DNA of 60,000 nt from Bugula neritina (taxonomy: Eukaryota; Bryozoa; Gymnolaemata; Cheilostomatida; Bugulidae), in contig OZ037770.1 of assembly GCA_964035545.1 (NCBI GenBank), forward strand, positions 15,662,642-15,722,641, given 5' to 3'. Shown here piece after piece: positions 8,422 to 25,025 of the stretch; position 1 is the first letter of the stretch, and every line of letters starts with the position of its first letter. Both the position numbers and the translations under genes were made by a program. The notes under the pieces were generated by a model. That model had not been told where the DNA came from and ran no database searches. It worked only from the letters and a program-made list of their open reading frames with translations.

Positions 8422-9067
8422 TACAAGTAAGGCAGTTAGAACTTATACCACTATACAGTCAACAGCATGTAGTTTCTTATACATTGAAATGTAAAGGCTA
8501 AAATCCAGCCATATAAGAAATTACTATATAGTAAAATTAAAGAGTAGAATCATCTGCATCTCATAGAACGAGAACAGGGTTGTCACGCAGTAAACAAAAG
8601 ATTAATAACGGTTTCTAGCTAAGGATATATATAAATATATTACAATAAAGTTATACTAAATTCAAATTTACTTTTGAGAATTGTTTTGGCCTTGAGACGT
8701 GTTGATGTTGACTTTGGTTATTCAAAAAGCAATTTTTGCTGAAGAATTGTGCCACTAAGTTATTCTACGTACATTTTCAATTTAAATGTAATGGTTTTAT
8801 TTAGAAGAGCTTTTCAAAAGCTTGATTGCTGTGCCCATTAAGTAGTTATTGCTATACGGGCTTAAACACAAAGTCTCTTTGAATATACTGCTCTTCAACA
8901 TATAAAAGCAGATATGATTCCTTTAGTGGAGCCCAGTAAAACCTAACAGAACCTCATGATAAATTGAAGAATATCTGTTATCTGTATTACCAACTAGGTT
9001 ATTTTTTGGCACAGGCTTCTTGCAATTGTAGATAGAATTATATGCATTTCTGTTATATATGTTTCAG
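8422..9067. other. Non-coding stretch
   Basis: AT-rich sequence with no convincing ORF, RNA gene or repeat. It separates the viral element from the first visible LRR exon. No upstream exon of the LRR gene could be recognised here, so its 5' end is either beyond the viral insertion or lost. Confidence 0.5.
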
Positions 9068-13727
<4,660 letters not shown>

Positions 13728-14282
13728 ACTCTGTATAATGTACAATAGAAAATGGTGTCTCAGCCTCATGACAAACATAAGAGACATCATATTTGATACA
13801 GAAATCATTGTCCTCAACTCAAATGTTGTTGCTAAATCATCAGAACCCGTATCTTGAGAAAGTAAAAGTTGTGTTGATTTGCAGAGAGAAGATAATTCAT
13901 AATTACTTTATTCAGATGGTTAACAGTTAGTAGTGTGTTTTAACTTGATATATTTCATTTATGATAAACATAGCTTAACAAAACAACTACTATCTATATG
14001 AGCGCGTCATAAATTTGTGTTCTGTGTTAGTAGTTATAGTATATACATTTACTTCACTTGCGTGTTAGAAGTTAGTATTTACACTTCATTTTACTGAGTT
14101 TCATATATCTGTTTAATCTCCAAAAATAAAAGGTCTTTGCTTAATGAGAGTTTCTTAAGAGCAATCTTTGGTCAACATTTTACACATTTTATTAATATTC
14201 ATATTGTTAGAAGACATTGACTGTAAGGAGAAAACTTTTTCACAAAAATAGTCGTATAACTTTTAAATCTAACTTTCAATCA
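13728..14282. other. LRR gene 3' UTR and spacer
   Basis: No ORF of note. A possible poly(A) signal AATAAA is at 14125-14130. Nothing else recognised. Confidence 0.4.
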
Positions 14283-15072
14283 TTAGTGAAATAGTGATAA
14301 TTTACAGTGTAATAATACACTTACTTTATAGTGAAATAACACACTTACTTTATAGTGAAATAATACACTTACTTTATGGTGAAATAATACACTTACTTTA
14401 TAGTGTAATAATACACTTACTTTATAGTGAAATAATACACTTACTTTATAGTGAAATAATACACTTACTTTATAGTGAAATAATATACTTACTTTATAGT
14501 GAAATAATACACTTACTTTATAGTGAAATAATACACTTACTTTATAGTGAAATAATACACTTACTTTATAGTGAAATAATACACTTACTTTATAGTGAAA
14601 TAATACACTTACTTTATAGTGTAATAATACACTTACTTTATAGTGAAATAATACACTTACTTTATAGTGAAATAATATACTTACTTTATAGTGAAATAAT
14701 ACACTTACTTTATAGTGAAATAACACACTTACTTTATAGTGAAATAACACACTTACTTTATAGTGAAATAATACACTTACTTTATAGTGAAATAACACAC
14801 TTACTTTATAGTGAAATAATACACTTACTTTATAGTGAAATAATACACTTACTTTATAGTGTAATAATACACTTACTTTATAGTGAAATAATACACTTAC
14901 TTTATAGTGAAATAATACACTTACTTTATAGTGAAATAATACACTTACTTTATAGTGTAATAATACACTTACTTTATAGTGAAATAATACACTTACTTTA
15001 TAGTGAAATAATACACTTACTTTATAGTGAAATAATACACTTACTTTATAGTGAAACAATACACTTACTTCA
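14283..15072. repeat. 24-bp minisatellite, about 32 copies
   Basis: The unit is TACACTTACTTTATAGTGAA plus ATAA, with few substitutions. Because 24 is divisible by three, long ORFs appear on both strands (repeating FHYKVSVL or IIHLLYSE), which are almost certainly not genes. Confidence 0.9.
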
Positions 15073-16523
15073 GGGTCTATTTTTATGCTTATTTCGAGTC
15101 AACAAAGTAATAAAAATCAATCGGTTTGTTTTCTATTGAATCAAAATAGACAGGAGAAGATAAACTCTAAAACACACTTGTAATCATGGAACAAATTCAA
15201 TACAACAATTAGCATCATATTCAATCAATCAGCAAGTAGAATATACATTGTATATAAGTTATTTATGTAAAGTCATCTATGACATTAATATACACATCTC
15301 TAAATATATAAATGCAGAAATATTTTTACTTCAAGCATATTTTTTCAGGAAACAGTTTTATAAACTATTTTTATGTAACAAATGAAGGAAATATCTGCTA
15401 TTTGTTATGTAGAGCATCTCTGTACTCACACACCTATGAAACTATTTCCTTTCATACGTATCATTGAGTAGACAGATTGTTGAAATTCTCCTGTGAGTTA
15501 ATTTCATGTGCTGAGTAAGCAATTCCCACACAAGTAGCTGGTCAACAGCCAACAGGGTTGCTAGGTAACCTGTAAACAAATCTTCAACGTGTACATTGTT
15601 CTTTATATAACTCGCTTCCCACATCTAATCTCACCACACCTTAAGTAACTGTTGTTTTGATGAGAAGGGCTCTTAGTGCACTCGATATGCACCTAAATAT
15701 CATAACTTCGGCAACACTGCATCTTGTAATCAGAAATATTAAAGCTATATATTCAGTATGTATAACAGTATACAGTACTAAAGCTACTTCTTGTTTGTAA
15801 CAATGCAGTACTAAAGCTACATCCGTGCAGTGAACCTAAAGTTGCATAAACTTGTAACTCTTTAATAAAACAAAAGTTTTACTTTTGCACTGAGAGCTGA
15901 TCCCCCTGTTTTATACCTTGACTTATTTAATTATATTATCTTTTAGTTATGCTATATTTAGAGCAGCTATACATGTATAACGTCATATTAAATTAGGTAA
16001 AGCTTAAATTAATAATTTTTAACTTGTTTTCAGACATTATTTCCCTTTCCTAATGAAGTAGTCGTTTTAGGATTTCGATGTGTGAGAATATTCAGTATTA
16101 ATTAACTAACTATAAATACTTTAGTCTGTTTTATACAAAATAAATCCCTACAGGATTATGGGTACACTATTATTCATTCCTTGTTTTCCCTCATTAATTA
16201 TTTACAATATTCTCAGTTAAAAAGTCTATGTAGCCAGGAGTATTTCTCACAGCTAAATGCATAAAAATCAATTTTCTTAGAGTTAGGTTGAGTTACATAG
16301 TTGTAAACTAATTCCTTCATCACGTGTAGATGTGAACCCATGTCTTTAATGAGGAAGGGGAAGATGGTTACAAGGATCTAGAGCTAACATACTTTTAATC
16401 TAATAATAAAACAAATCAGGTCACCTGATATTAACGTCAGCTAAGTTACAAGGAACATCTTTTTAGTTACCAACTGTTATTGTACTGAGCTGCACCATAG
16501 AATCTTCTGGAGTCTTATTCTCC
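15073..16523. other. Intergenic region upstream of channel gene 1
   Basis: AT-rich with no recognisable coding exon, RNA gene or repeat. It holds the promoter of the downstream DEG/ENaC gene by position; no clear TATA box or initiator was distinguished. Confidence 0.4.
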
Positions 16524-19500
16524 ATGAGCATGTCTACGACTGAACTAAAAGAAAGAGCTAAACTAAGAGCGGAGTTGAAGGATCTCCTGAATGACTTCTC
16601 TGAAAACTCTACTGCCCACGGCCCACCCAAGGTGAGTTCAGCCCACCCAAGGTGAGTTCAGCCCACCCAAGGTAAGTTCAGCCCACCCAAGGTGAGTTCA
16701 GCCCACCCAAGGTGAGTTCAGCCCACTCAAGGTGAGTTCAGCCCACCCAAGGTGAGTTCAGCTCACCTTGGGTGAGTTCAGTCCACCCAAGGTGAGTTCA
16801 GCTCACCCAAGGTGAGTTCAGCCTACCCAAGGTAAGTTCAGCCTACCCAAGGTAAGTTCAGCCCACCCAAGGTGAGTTCAGCCTACCCAAGGTGAGTTCA
16901 GCTCACCCAAGGTGAGTTCAGCCTACCCAAGGTGAGTTCAGCCCACCCAAGGTGAGTTCAGCCTACCCAAGGTGAGTTCAGCCCACCCAAGGTGAGTTCA
17001 GCCCACCCAAGGTGAGTTCAGCCCACCCAAGGTGAGTTCAGCCCACCCAAGGTGAGTTCAGCCCACCCAAGGTGAGTTCTAGTTTGTGTGACCCTTTAAA
17101 ATATAGCTGAAGTTTTCTTGGGCTAAGTTGAGGTTGGGAGGTTATGGTCTTCCAATAGTAAGACAAGGTTTTTTCTAGGATGATGTTGAGATTTTCTTAG
17201 AATAGATTGAAGTACGCAGAGGGTAAACTCAGAAGTGGGAGATATGAATAATATAGATTGCCTTTTCCAATGGTAAGGCTTAGTTCATGTCCATGAGCTA
17301 TTTCTTACATTGGAGTAACAGCATGTTTATCAAAAGCATTTGTAGCATAATTTGTAGTCTAAACCTTTGAAATTATTAGCAATTATTTTTATTTTCTATT
17401 TTTGCCTGGCAAATGAATAGGACTTGGTGGAAGATATTGCTGGATATTGACAAGAACAAATGTAGCTCATTCGTTTGTTTTATATTATAGATTGTGATTT
17501 TCAATTCTTGAAAGTTACGCACAGTTGAAGAAGTGAAGTGGTGTAGTATAGTGACTCATAGGGTTAAAAATTTAACATAATTAAAGCAAACATAATTAGT
17601 CATTTAATAAAGATATAAATTTTGAAAATTAAAAAAATCAAAAATTTTTAAAATAGCACCAAGTTCTTAAATCAATCCTATTGTAAAATTTAATTTGCTC
17701 TTTCAGATTGTACAAAGAAAGTTTATCTTGGCCAAGTTGTTTTGGAGTTGCCTTTTCATTACTGGAATATGTTTCTTTGGGTACTTCAGCTACAAGTTAA
17801 CAGTAAAATACATAAACTATGAGACTACAACAGATATTGAGGTAAAGCTATTTCTCACCACATGTACTCATGGACTATATGCTGCTATTTTATACTACGA
17901 TACCAACTTATTGCTTATGTAAACTACAATTTCTATTAACCCAAAAGCTACAAACTTGTGGTGGTAGTTAGTTTACAAGTTGTCTAACTCAACATGATCT
18001 GAATTCCAGCTGACGTTTGACGTGCTGAAGTTCCCGTCTGTCACGTTCTGTAACCACAACCAGTTCAGGCTGGACAGGATTCCTCAAGACTTGAGGTCAT
18101 TGACCGAGGACTTCATCATGTCTGACAGATTTGAGATGTTTGGTGGAGAAGATTACTTCTACGACTACTTTAGTGAGTCTCAAACGTTCTTCTGTGTTGT
18201 AGTATTGGTATTTGTAGGGTACAGCTAGCTGTATTGTAGCATTGGCATGTTTAGGGTACAGTTATTTGTATTGTAGTATTGGTATTTCGAGGGCACAGAT
18301 ATTTGTATTGTAGTATTGGTATTTGTAGGGCACAGATATTTGTATTGTAGTATTAGTATTTTGAGGGAACAGATATTTGAGTTTTTTATTTAAAGCACCT
18401 ATTAGTTTAGTGATCTGGGTTACGTATCGACTTATAACTGTTGAGACCTTATAGGAACACATATTTCTCTAGAAGTATTTATTTGCAGTTTTTACTGCCT
18501 AAAGTACTCGTCTTTAGAGAACTTATATTACAAAGTGAATGGTGTGATCTATACACATTCTGTTTTAGTGTCTAACCCTACAGACTTCCCCTTGTACATA
18601 CCTTGGTCTTTTAGTGTCTAACCCTACGGACTCCCCCTTATACATACCCTGGTGTTTTAGTGTCTAACCCTACGGACTCCCCCTTATACATACCCTGGTG
18701 TTTTAGTGTCTAACCCTACGGACTCCCCCTTGTACATACCCTGGTGTTTTAGTGTCTAACCCTACGGACTCCCCCTTATACATACCCTGGTGGCTGGAGA
18801 CAACCCAGTCTGTTTCCTCATCTTCAGAATCTTCTAGTAGTGTAACAGGAGGCAATCAGCAAACTACACAAGTCACTGGGGAAGCGAGGAGGAGAAGGAA
18901 AAGATTCATAGCCGAGTTGGATGACAACAGTGTAGCTGTGATGAAAGACATGGTCAGTTTCTATCAGACTCTCCTTCAGTCACTAGATTTCTCATTCTTC
19001 AGAGTATTAGAGGATAAAGCTTTAATTCAGTGCTGTATTCTACTACCAGTTGATAAAGGTTTATACTTTGGCTGTGTTACAGGAGGGGTTTTACCTAATG
19101 CCGAATCTGACCAGTAAAGCGGGAGACATAACCTGGTTCTCAGAAACAGGCAGCCCATCTTCTGGAAGCTCTATTTTACTCAACGTGACAGAATATGTGG
19201 CCAGTTATACATCAGATAGTATGCTGAGAGGTGAGTTATACATCAGATAGTATACTGAGAGGTGAGTTATATACATAAAAAAAACTCACGCAAGTTTATA
19301 ATCGCTCTCCCTGTGAGAAAACCCCTGATGAAAGGGGTTTTTGTTAAATCGGGCTAAAGACTTATTAAGACGAGGCACAGGAGCAATTATGACTAGATGC
19401 TCTTCCTAACATCACCAATGGCCTTTGTCTGAGCTCGAACCCATGACTTTTGTGCGTACTAGGCAAACGCTCTAACCCCTAGGCCACGGCTGCTCCCTAG

Positions 19501-22500
19501 TTATATACGTCAGATAGTATATAAAACACAGCTTAAAGTGTATAGTGAGTGTAATTATGTATAAGATATCTAATTAATTATTTTTGAACACAGCTCAGTA
19601 GTCAATTTTGATAATTATATCAACTCCTTCCCTTGATAGTTTCATATATTGTTAATGCTATGAATGACATGTGCATTGCATCACTCGAACTAAAATTCAA
19701 TCAGAAAATTTGAAAACAAGTGTCATAGTCATTAGTGCCTATTCATCTCATACATCATCAGGGAGTTGCCTCTGTGTTGTTGTCCTTTAGTGTATCAGAT
19801 ATTCAATTAATAAGTACTCAGTTTCAAGAGTCACTATGCTATAATGTTCTTCATAAAGTTAATTAGATGATGTGGAAGCAGTAACTATACAGCTAAGGGT
19901 CATAGTCCTTGATGCTATAAGCAGCTATAGATGCTAGAATTAAGATACATGAAGATTATGCCAGATAGTTGACAATACTCACAGTGATGTCTTACTTACA
20001 TGATGTTGTAGGCATGGGACACGACATTGAAGAAATGCTACAAGGATGTACATTTCAGGGACGCACTTGTGGGCCAGAGTAAGACTTTAATTCTAGCAAC
20101 AAATATCAGCAGTTTTAGTTTTGAGCGAACAGTTTTAGTATATAGTTCTACTTAACTGATGAACAAACTAACTCAGAGCTCAGCCCTCGCATGCAACACT
20201 TTTTGCTTTTATCAAATGATTACTTTGCTTGTTACAGAGTCTTATGCATAGTCACTCAGACACAAATATTCTCTTAGACCAGAAATGATACAGTACTCAC
20301 TGGAATTAGTTAGATACACCAGCATTGCAACTTACTTACGGGGTTGCAATGCTGGCGTTCATTTCCTGCTATATTTTTAGAGACTTCTACCAATTCTATG
20401 ACAGAAAGTACGGGAACTGCTACACTTTCAACAGTGGCATGGACAAACAGGTGGCTAAAGTGACAAGTCCAGGGGCTCCTTTTGGTATAAACATATACTC
20501 CAATAGAGTGCTTTAGCTGTGAGGCAGCTTAAGTGTTACTATTCATATTCAGCTTTGTAAAAGTGTATGAGCTAAATAGGAATAAATATTATAGATCATT
20601 TAACACTTGTGATTTGGCTCTAATATAAAACCATGGCAAGTGTTACTACTGCATCTTTTTGTGTATATGGCAGGTCTGTTTATATATAACTCTGTAGTAT
20701 ATGACAGGTCTGTTTATATATAACTCTGTGGTATACGGTAGGTCTGTTTATATATAACTCTGTAGTATATGGCAGGTCTGTTTATATATGACTCTGTAGT
20801 ATATGGCAGGTCTGTTTATATATAACTCTGTAGTATATGACAGGTCTCCCTGCTACTCGAACAGGACAAAGCAAAGATAGGATAGGTCTGTTTACATAAA
20901 TCTGGTATATATATGGCAGGTCTGAGTCTGACCCTGTTCATCAACCAACCCATGTATGTGCCAGCTCTGAGCAAGCAGTCTGGAGTGAGAGTTCTTCTAC
21001 ACAGACAGGGAGAAGTGCCTTTAGTAGCGGAGGAAGGGTTCAATGCTCCACCCGGCATGGAGAGTGCCATTGCTGTTAGATATGTAGGTTATTAGAAGTA
21101 ATACCATGTAATACATACTATATAATATACTATATATTACAGTATACTATACTATGTACTCTATACTATATACTATACTATACTATACAATACTCTATAC
21201 TATATACTATACTATATACTATACTATATACTATATACTATATACTATATACTATACTATACTATATACTATACTATATACTATATACTATATACTATAT
21301 ACTATATACTATATACTATACTATACTATACTATATAATACAGTATACTATACTATACTATATACTATACTATACTATATACTGTACTATGTTACACATG
21401 TATACATTACTGTGTATAGATAGAGATCAGTAGGATGCCAGGGGAGAAATACAGTAACTGTACGAAGCAAAGTTTGAGTGAAGGCAGCTTTCATGAGTTT
21501 TATCCTGGGAACTACACGCAGCAGGTAATACTTTACACACACTAGGGGAGTATGTCTCGGGCTATATGTTAGATAGTCAGCAGGAGTTGTGTGCTCTCAA
21601 CAGCTGGCATAAAGTACTATGGAAGTTGTCTGTTCACAGTACTTATTAGTAGATATCTTATACGGAGTTGTGTCCTCATATCAAGTTTGGGTAGAGAATA
21701 TCATGTGGAATATAATGTAAATAAACTAGTTGTAAGCTGATGAAAACAGCACATACTACGTTACTGTGTGTTTACCACCCAGTAACTGTGACTATATTAC
21801 CTGACAAGTCCTTGAGCCGTCTGGTGACAGAGTGTCTGTATCTGTAGGCCTGTCTGAAGACCTGTTTACAGAAAGGAATAATAAAGGAGTGTGGCTGTGC
21901 AAACGCCCTTTACAGGAGTCCTCCAGATGTAGAAATCTGCAATGTAGATAAAGGTATGCTTTGCTATTAGTCACGGTAAATTAGTGGTTTTATATGCTAA
22001 TTGCTGAAACAATGAAATTCATTTAAGTGTTTGCTAATACTACTGCTACTGCTACTGCTGTACTGCTACTGCTGCTGCTAATACTACTATTACTACTGCT
22101 ACTGCTACTACTACTATTACTGCTGCCGCTGCTGTTATCACTCACACTATATAGTATATTACAGTTGCGTGTCTTGAGAAGGTTGAGGAGAATTTGCTGG
22201 AATTAGACGTGTGTCTGGGATCCTGTCCGATACAGTGCTGGGAGTCTCAGTACCAACACTCCATCTCCACCAGCCAGTGGCCCTCCAACAACTACGAGGT
22301 TCATCCTGCAGCTCTATTAGTCTCATTTGTCTCAAACTCTCGTATTCTCATTTCTTTAAAAGTCATCAACTTTCAGGACACTGTGAAAAGCATTTTATTT
22401 CATGCAAAATTATTAGCACAGTTATTATTTAACTACAAATGCATAATATTCTATTCGTTTGTTAGCATCAAGTCTGAGCTCACCTGTGATTGGTTGGATA

Positions 22501-23442
22501 TTAAACCAATGAAAATTTGTCATACACATTTTGTAACTCTGCTGTTCTTTTATCATTCTACTTCTGTAACTCAGGTAAATTTTTCAGCCATACCTGGAGC
22601 AAACATTGAAGACACGGGGCAAAGCCTTGAAGAAGATGTTGGAGGCATCTAATAGGTCAGTTCTATAAATAGCAGCCATTCAGCATGAGTCTTAGAAACC
22701 TTGTTAACTCATTTTACAGGCTTTCATGACTACCGAGTTTTTCTTTTGCTACATATTTTGTTTCTCTATTTTATTTGACTCTTACAGCTTTTCCTAAGTC
22801 AGCATAGTTCTGGCAGCAACTTGACAGCAACAGAAATTTGCATTTTTGTTCTCTTGTCACAACATTCAGAAAGTTTTAGCTACAACATAAAGTTGGCTGT
22901 CTTTTTATAGAGGTGGTCTCAGTTGATATAAATAATAAAATATGTTTTGTAGAGACGGTTTGAGAGAAGAGTTTGTTAAACTGGAGATATACTTTGATAA
23001 CCTGAACTTCTACCGCTACAAGGAGCGCCCTAGTATGACGGTAAGTTAAAATAGTAAGTTATAATAGTAAGTTATAATAGTAAGTTATAATAGTAAGTTA
23101 TTGTAAACATAGTAAGTAGTAAACGAATAAATATTATGTGTTACTGTAGGCTCACTCATAGAGCAAAACTCTAAAAGTAAAGCCTACTCTATGTTCACAA
23201 GTTAATCTCAGTCTAACTGTAAGTGAGACTCATAAAAGAACATATTTTGTTATTCACAAACTCTGTTGCAGTTTGAAGACCTAATCGGGAATATTGGAGG
23301 CCATCTTGGATTATGGATAGGCATGTCAGTGATCTCTTTTGTGGAAGTATTTGAGCTCATTGTATCCCTGTTTGCTGTTTGCGCTAGGGCTTTGGGTGCG
23401 AGTAAAAAGAATAAAGTGGAGCAGATAAAACAGTTTTGCTAG
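16524..23442 (+). CDS. DEG/ENaC-family sodium channel subunit 1
   Basis: Fourteen exons: 16524-16631, 17707-17841, 18010-18172, 18753-18952, 19083-19230, 20012-20078, 20381-20484, 20920-21083, 21420-21524, 21848-21953, 22165-22298, 22588-22655, 22953-23040, 23272-23442; total 586 codons. The cytosolic N-terminus carries the gating HG motif (AHGPPK). TM1 is LFWSCLFITGICFFGYFSYK, followed by the family signature FPSVTFCN. The large ectodomain has GHDIEEMLQGCTFQG, YGNCYTFNSG, PGNYTQQ and the cysteine-rich CLKTCLQKGIIKECGCA and CLGSCPIQCWESQY. TM2 includes the pore segment GGHLGLWIGMSVISFVEV. It forms trimeric, amiloride-type cation channels in the plasma membrane; the gating stimulus (peptide, proton, mechanical) is not evident. 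Exon 4 adds a Ser-rich linker ending in a furin-like RRRRKR site. Exon 5's acceptor is supported by alignment with gene 2. Confidence 0.9.
16614..17075 (+). repeat. 20-bp minisatellite carrying the exon 1 splice donor
   Basis: About 23 copies of GCCCACCCAAGGTGAGTTCA begin with the last 11 bases of exon 1 and its donor (CCCAAG|GTGAGT). Every copy keeps a good 5' splice site. Use of a downstream copy soon meets TGA in the shifted frame. Confidence 0.9.
18563..18790 (+). repeat. 46-bp repeat carrying the exon 4 acceptor
   Basis: Five copies have acceptors at 18569, 18615, 18661, 18707 and 18753, exactly 46 bases apart. Each includes TTTTAG and the first bases of exon 4 (SNPTDSPLYIPW). Only the last gives an open frame; upstream ones run into TAA in the next unit. 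Confidence 0.85.
19200..19264 (+). repeat. Duplicated exon 5 end with donor
   Basis: The end of exon 5 and its donor (CTGAGAG|GTGAGTTATA) are duplicated in tandem at about 19203-19238 and 19239-19272. A third partial copy continues after the SINE at 19501. Confidence 0.65.
19275..19498 (-). mobile_element. tRNA-derived SINE, copy 1
   Basis: Read on the minus strand, the head has an A box (TGGCCTAGGGG) and a B box (GGGTTCGAGC) like a Pol III promoter, followed by a body with GATGTTAGGAAGAGCATC and a short T-rich tail. Direct repeats AGTTATATAC at 19265-19274 and 19499-19508 are a 10-bp target duplication. It sits in intron 5 of channel gene 1. Confidence 0.8.
20660..20925 (+). repeat. 34-bp repeat carrying the exon 8 acceptor
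   Basis: About seven copies of a unit containing TATGGCAG|GTCTG precede exon 8, whose own junction is TATATGGCAG|GTCTGAG. Internal copies read into stops (ATATAA). Confidence 0.75.
21120..21400. repeat. ACTATA-type microsatellite in intron 8
   Basis: Irregular repetition of TATACTATAC over about 280 bases, with no splice site copies obvious. Confidence 0.85.
22040..22135. repeat. CTG/CTA trinucleotide stretch in intron 10
   Basis: Imperfect runs of CTACTGCTGCTA-type triplets within intron 10 of channel gene 1. Confidence 0.7.
23038..23110 (+). repeat. 13-bp repeat carrying the exon 13 donor
   Basis: The donor ACG|GTAAGTTA is followed by four or five direct copies of TAATAGTAAGTTA, each with a GTAAGT donor core. 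Confidence 0.7.
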
Positions 23443-25025
23443 TAGTATAGAATATACTGAGTATTATACTCTGTATTACCACCTGTAACCATGACTGCCA
23501 GCTGTCATACGCTGCTCCACTTAGTATCAGACTCCGCCCACATTTACAGTCACATGACACTATACTAATCTCCGCCTTAGACTCCGCCCACATCTACACA
23601 TCATAACACTATACTAGATGTTGTTCTGTTTGGAAAGTATGTTGCTTGCTTTGCATTTTAACAAATTCAATAATACAAATCATAAATATTTTCAAATACA
23701 GTTGTTAACTTTTGTAGACATGCTTATGTAATAATTTATCAGCTTTTCAAATAAGTATTTGTCTTCTCTTTTTCTGTTCTTTTGAAAGCCCAGCATATTA
23801 CATTGCCTTGTGCTAGAAAGATTATTTGTAATGACTGTTAATACTGAATTTTTAAAAATTATTATAAACACAATTTTTACATTATTTTTATTTCTATGTA
23901 GACTAGATTTATTTGCTATACTCACAGTTTTGGCTAATAAAACAAATCATGGCTTTTTAGTCCTATACAATTATTTGAGTCGTTTCTGAAGTATGTCTAA
24001 ACGGCAGCGCTAAATCTGGGACAGCACTAACTCTGAGACAGCGCTAACTCTGAGACAGCGCTAACTCTGAGACAGCACTAACTCTGAGACAGCGCTAACT
24101 CTGAGACAGCGCTAACTCTGAGACAGCGCTAACTCTGAGGCAGAGCTAACTCTGAGACAGTGCTAACTCTGAGACAGCGCTAACTCTGAGACAGCACTAA
24201 CTCTGAGACAGCACTAACTCTGAGACAGCGCTAACTCTGAGACAGCGCTAACTCTGAGACAGAGCTAACTCTGAGACAGCACTAACTCTGAGACAGAGCT
24301 AACTCTGAGACAGCGCTAACTCTGAGACAGCGCTAACTCTGAGACAGCGCTAACTCTGAGACAGCGCTACCTCTGAGACAGCGCTAACTCTGAGACAGCA
24401 CTAACTCTGAGACAGCGCTAAACACAAACTCTCTAATATTAGATACGCCAGATTATTGCAGGAGAATGCAACTCTAGCAACACATGTCTGTTCAGAATAT
24501 TCTGCCAATATATGTGTAACTTGGCTGAAACTGTTTCCCCGTGAGTTTATCTGAGATAAACTGCATTGAATATTATATGTAGTGTTTAAACACAGAGTTT
24601 ATTACTCTAAGAAAGAGCTTTCACTGGCCAATCCTGCTCTGCCAATGTTCTTACTACAGTTATATAATTGAAAGGTCAAGGGCACTGGCTATTCAGCATC
24701 AAATAATAAAACCAATTAGAATAACAACACTCAAGTACTTGAAGATGTACGACAATTTTATTTCTAAAGGCTACAGACACTAATAATATTAAAACTACAT
24801 CAATAAGTAAAATTTTACAAACACATCAATTGGTGTGAGATGAATAAGGGTTGTATTGTGAGGTAGGAGTTTGAGTTAGAGTCAGAATTTGAATACTTAG
24901 AGTTTTATATAGGCAACAGTGACAGCGACAGTTAATGATAACAGTATAGCAGTTGAAACTTATAGTTACAGTTCTAGTTAGAGTGAGAGTTACAGCTCTA
25001 TAGTAATAGTTAGTTGGTGAAGGTA
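23443..25025. other. Spacer between the two channel genes
   Basis: Mostly unremarkable AT-rich DNA with one minisatellite (24007-24420). No further exon recognised. The 3' UTR of gene 1 and the promoter of gene 2 must lie here. Confidence 0.45.
24007..24420. repeat. 17-bp minisatellite, about 24 copies
   Basis: The unit is CTAACTCTGAGACAGCG with variants at the last positions (AGCAC, AGAGC, AGTGC). It lies in the spacer between the two channel genes. Confidence 0.9.

Noticed and set aside
14283-15139. Two long ORFs (258 codons minus, 281 codons plus) of repeating octapeptides
   Set aside because: Both come from a 24-bp minisatellite whose unit length is divisible by three. There is no start context, no splice support and no family similarity.
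15442-15624. 60-codon minus-strand ORF in the spacer before channel 1
   Set aside because: No recognisable motif, splice context or neighbour support; its length is within chance expectation.
19275-19498. A functional tRNA gene
   Set aside because: A and B boxes are present on the minus strand, but no cloverleaf with matched acceptor stem could be formed and a SINE body with target duplications follows.
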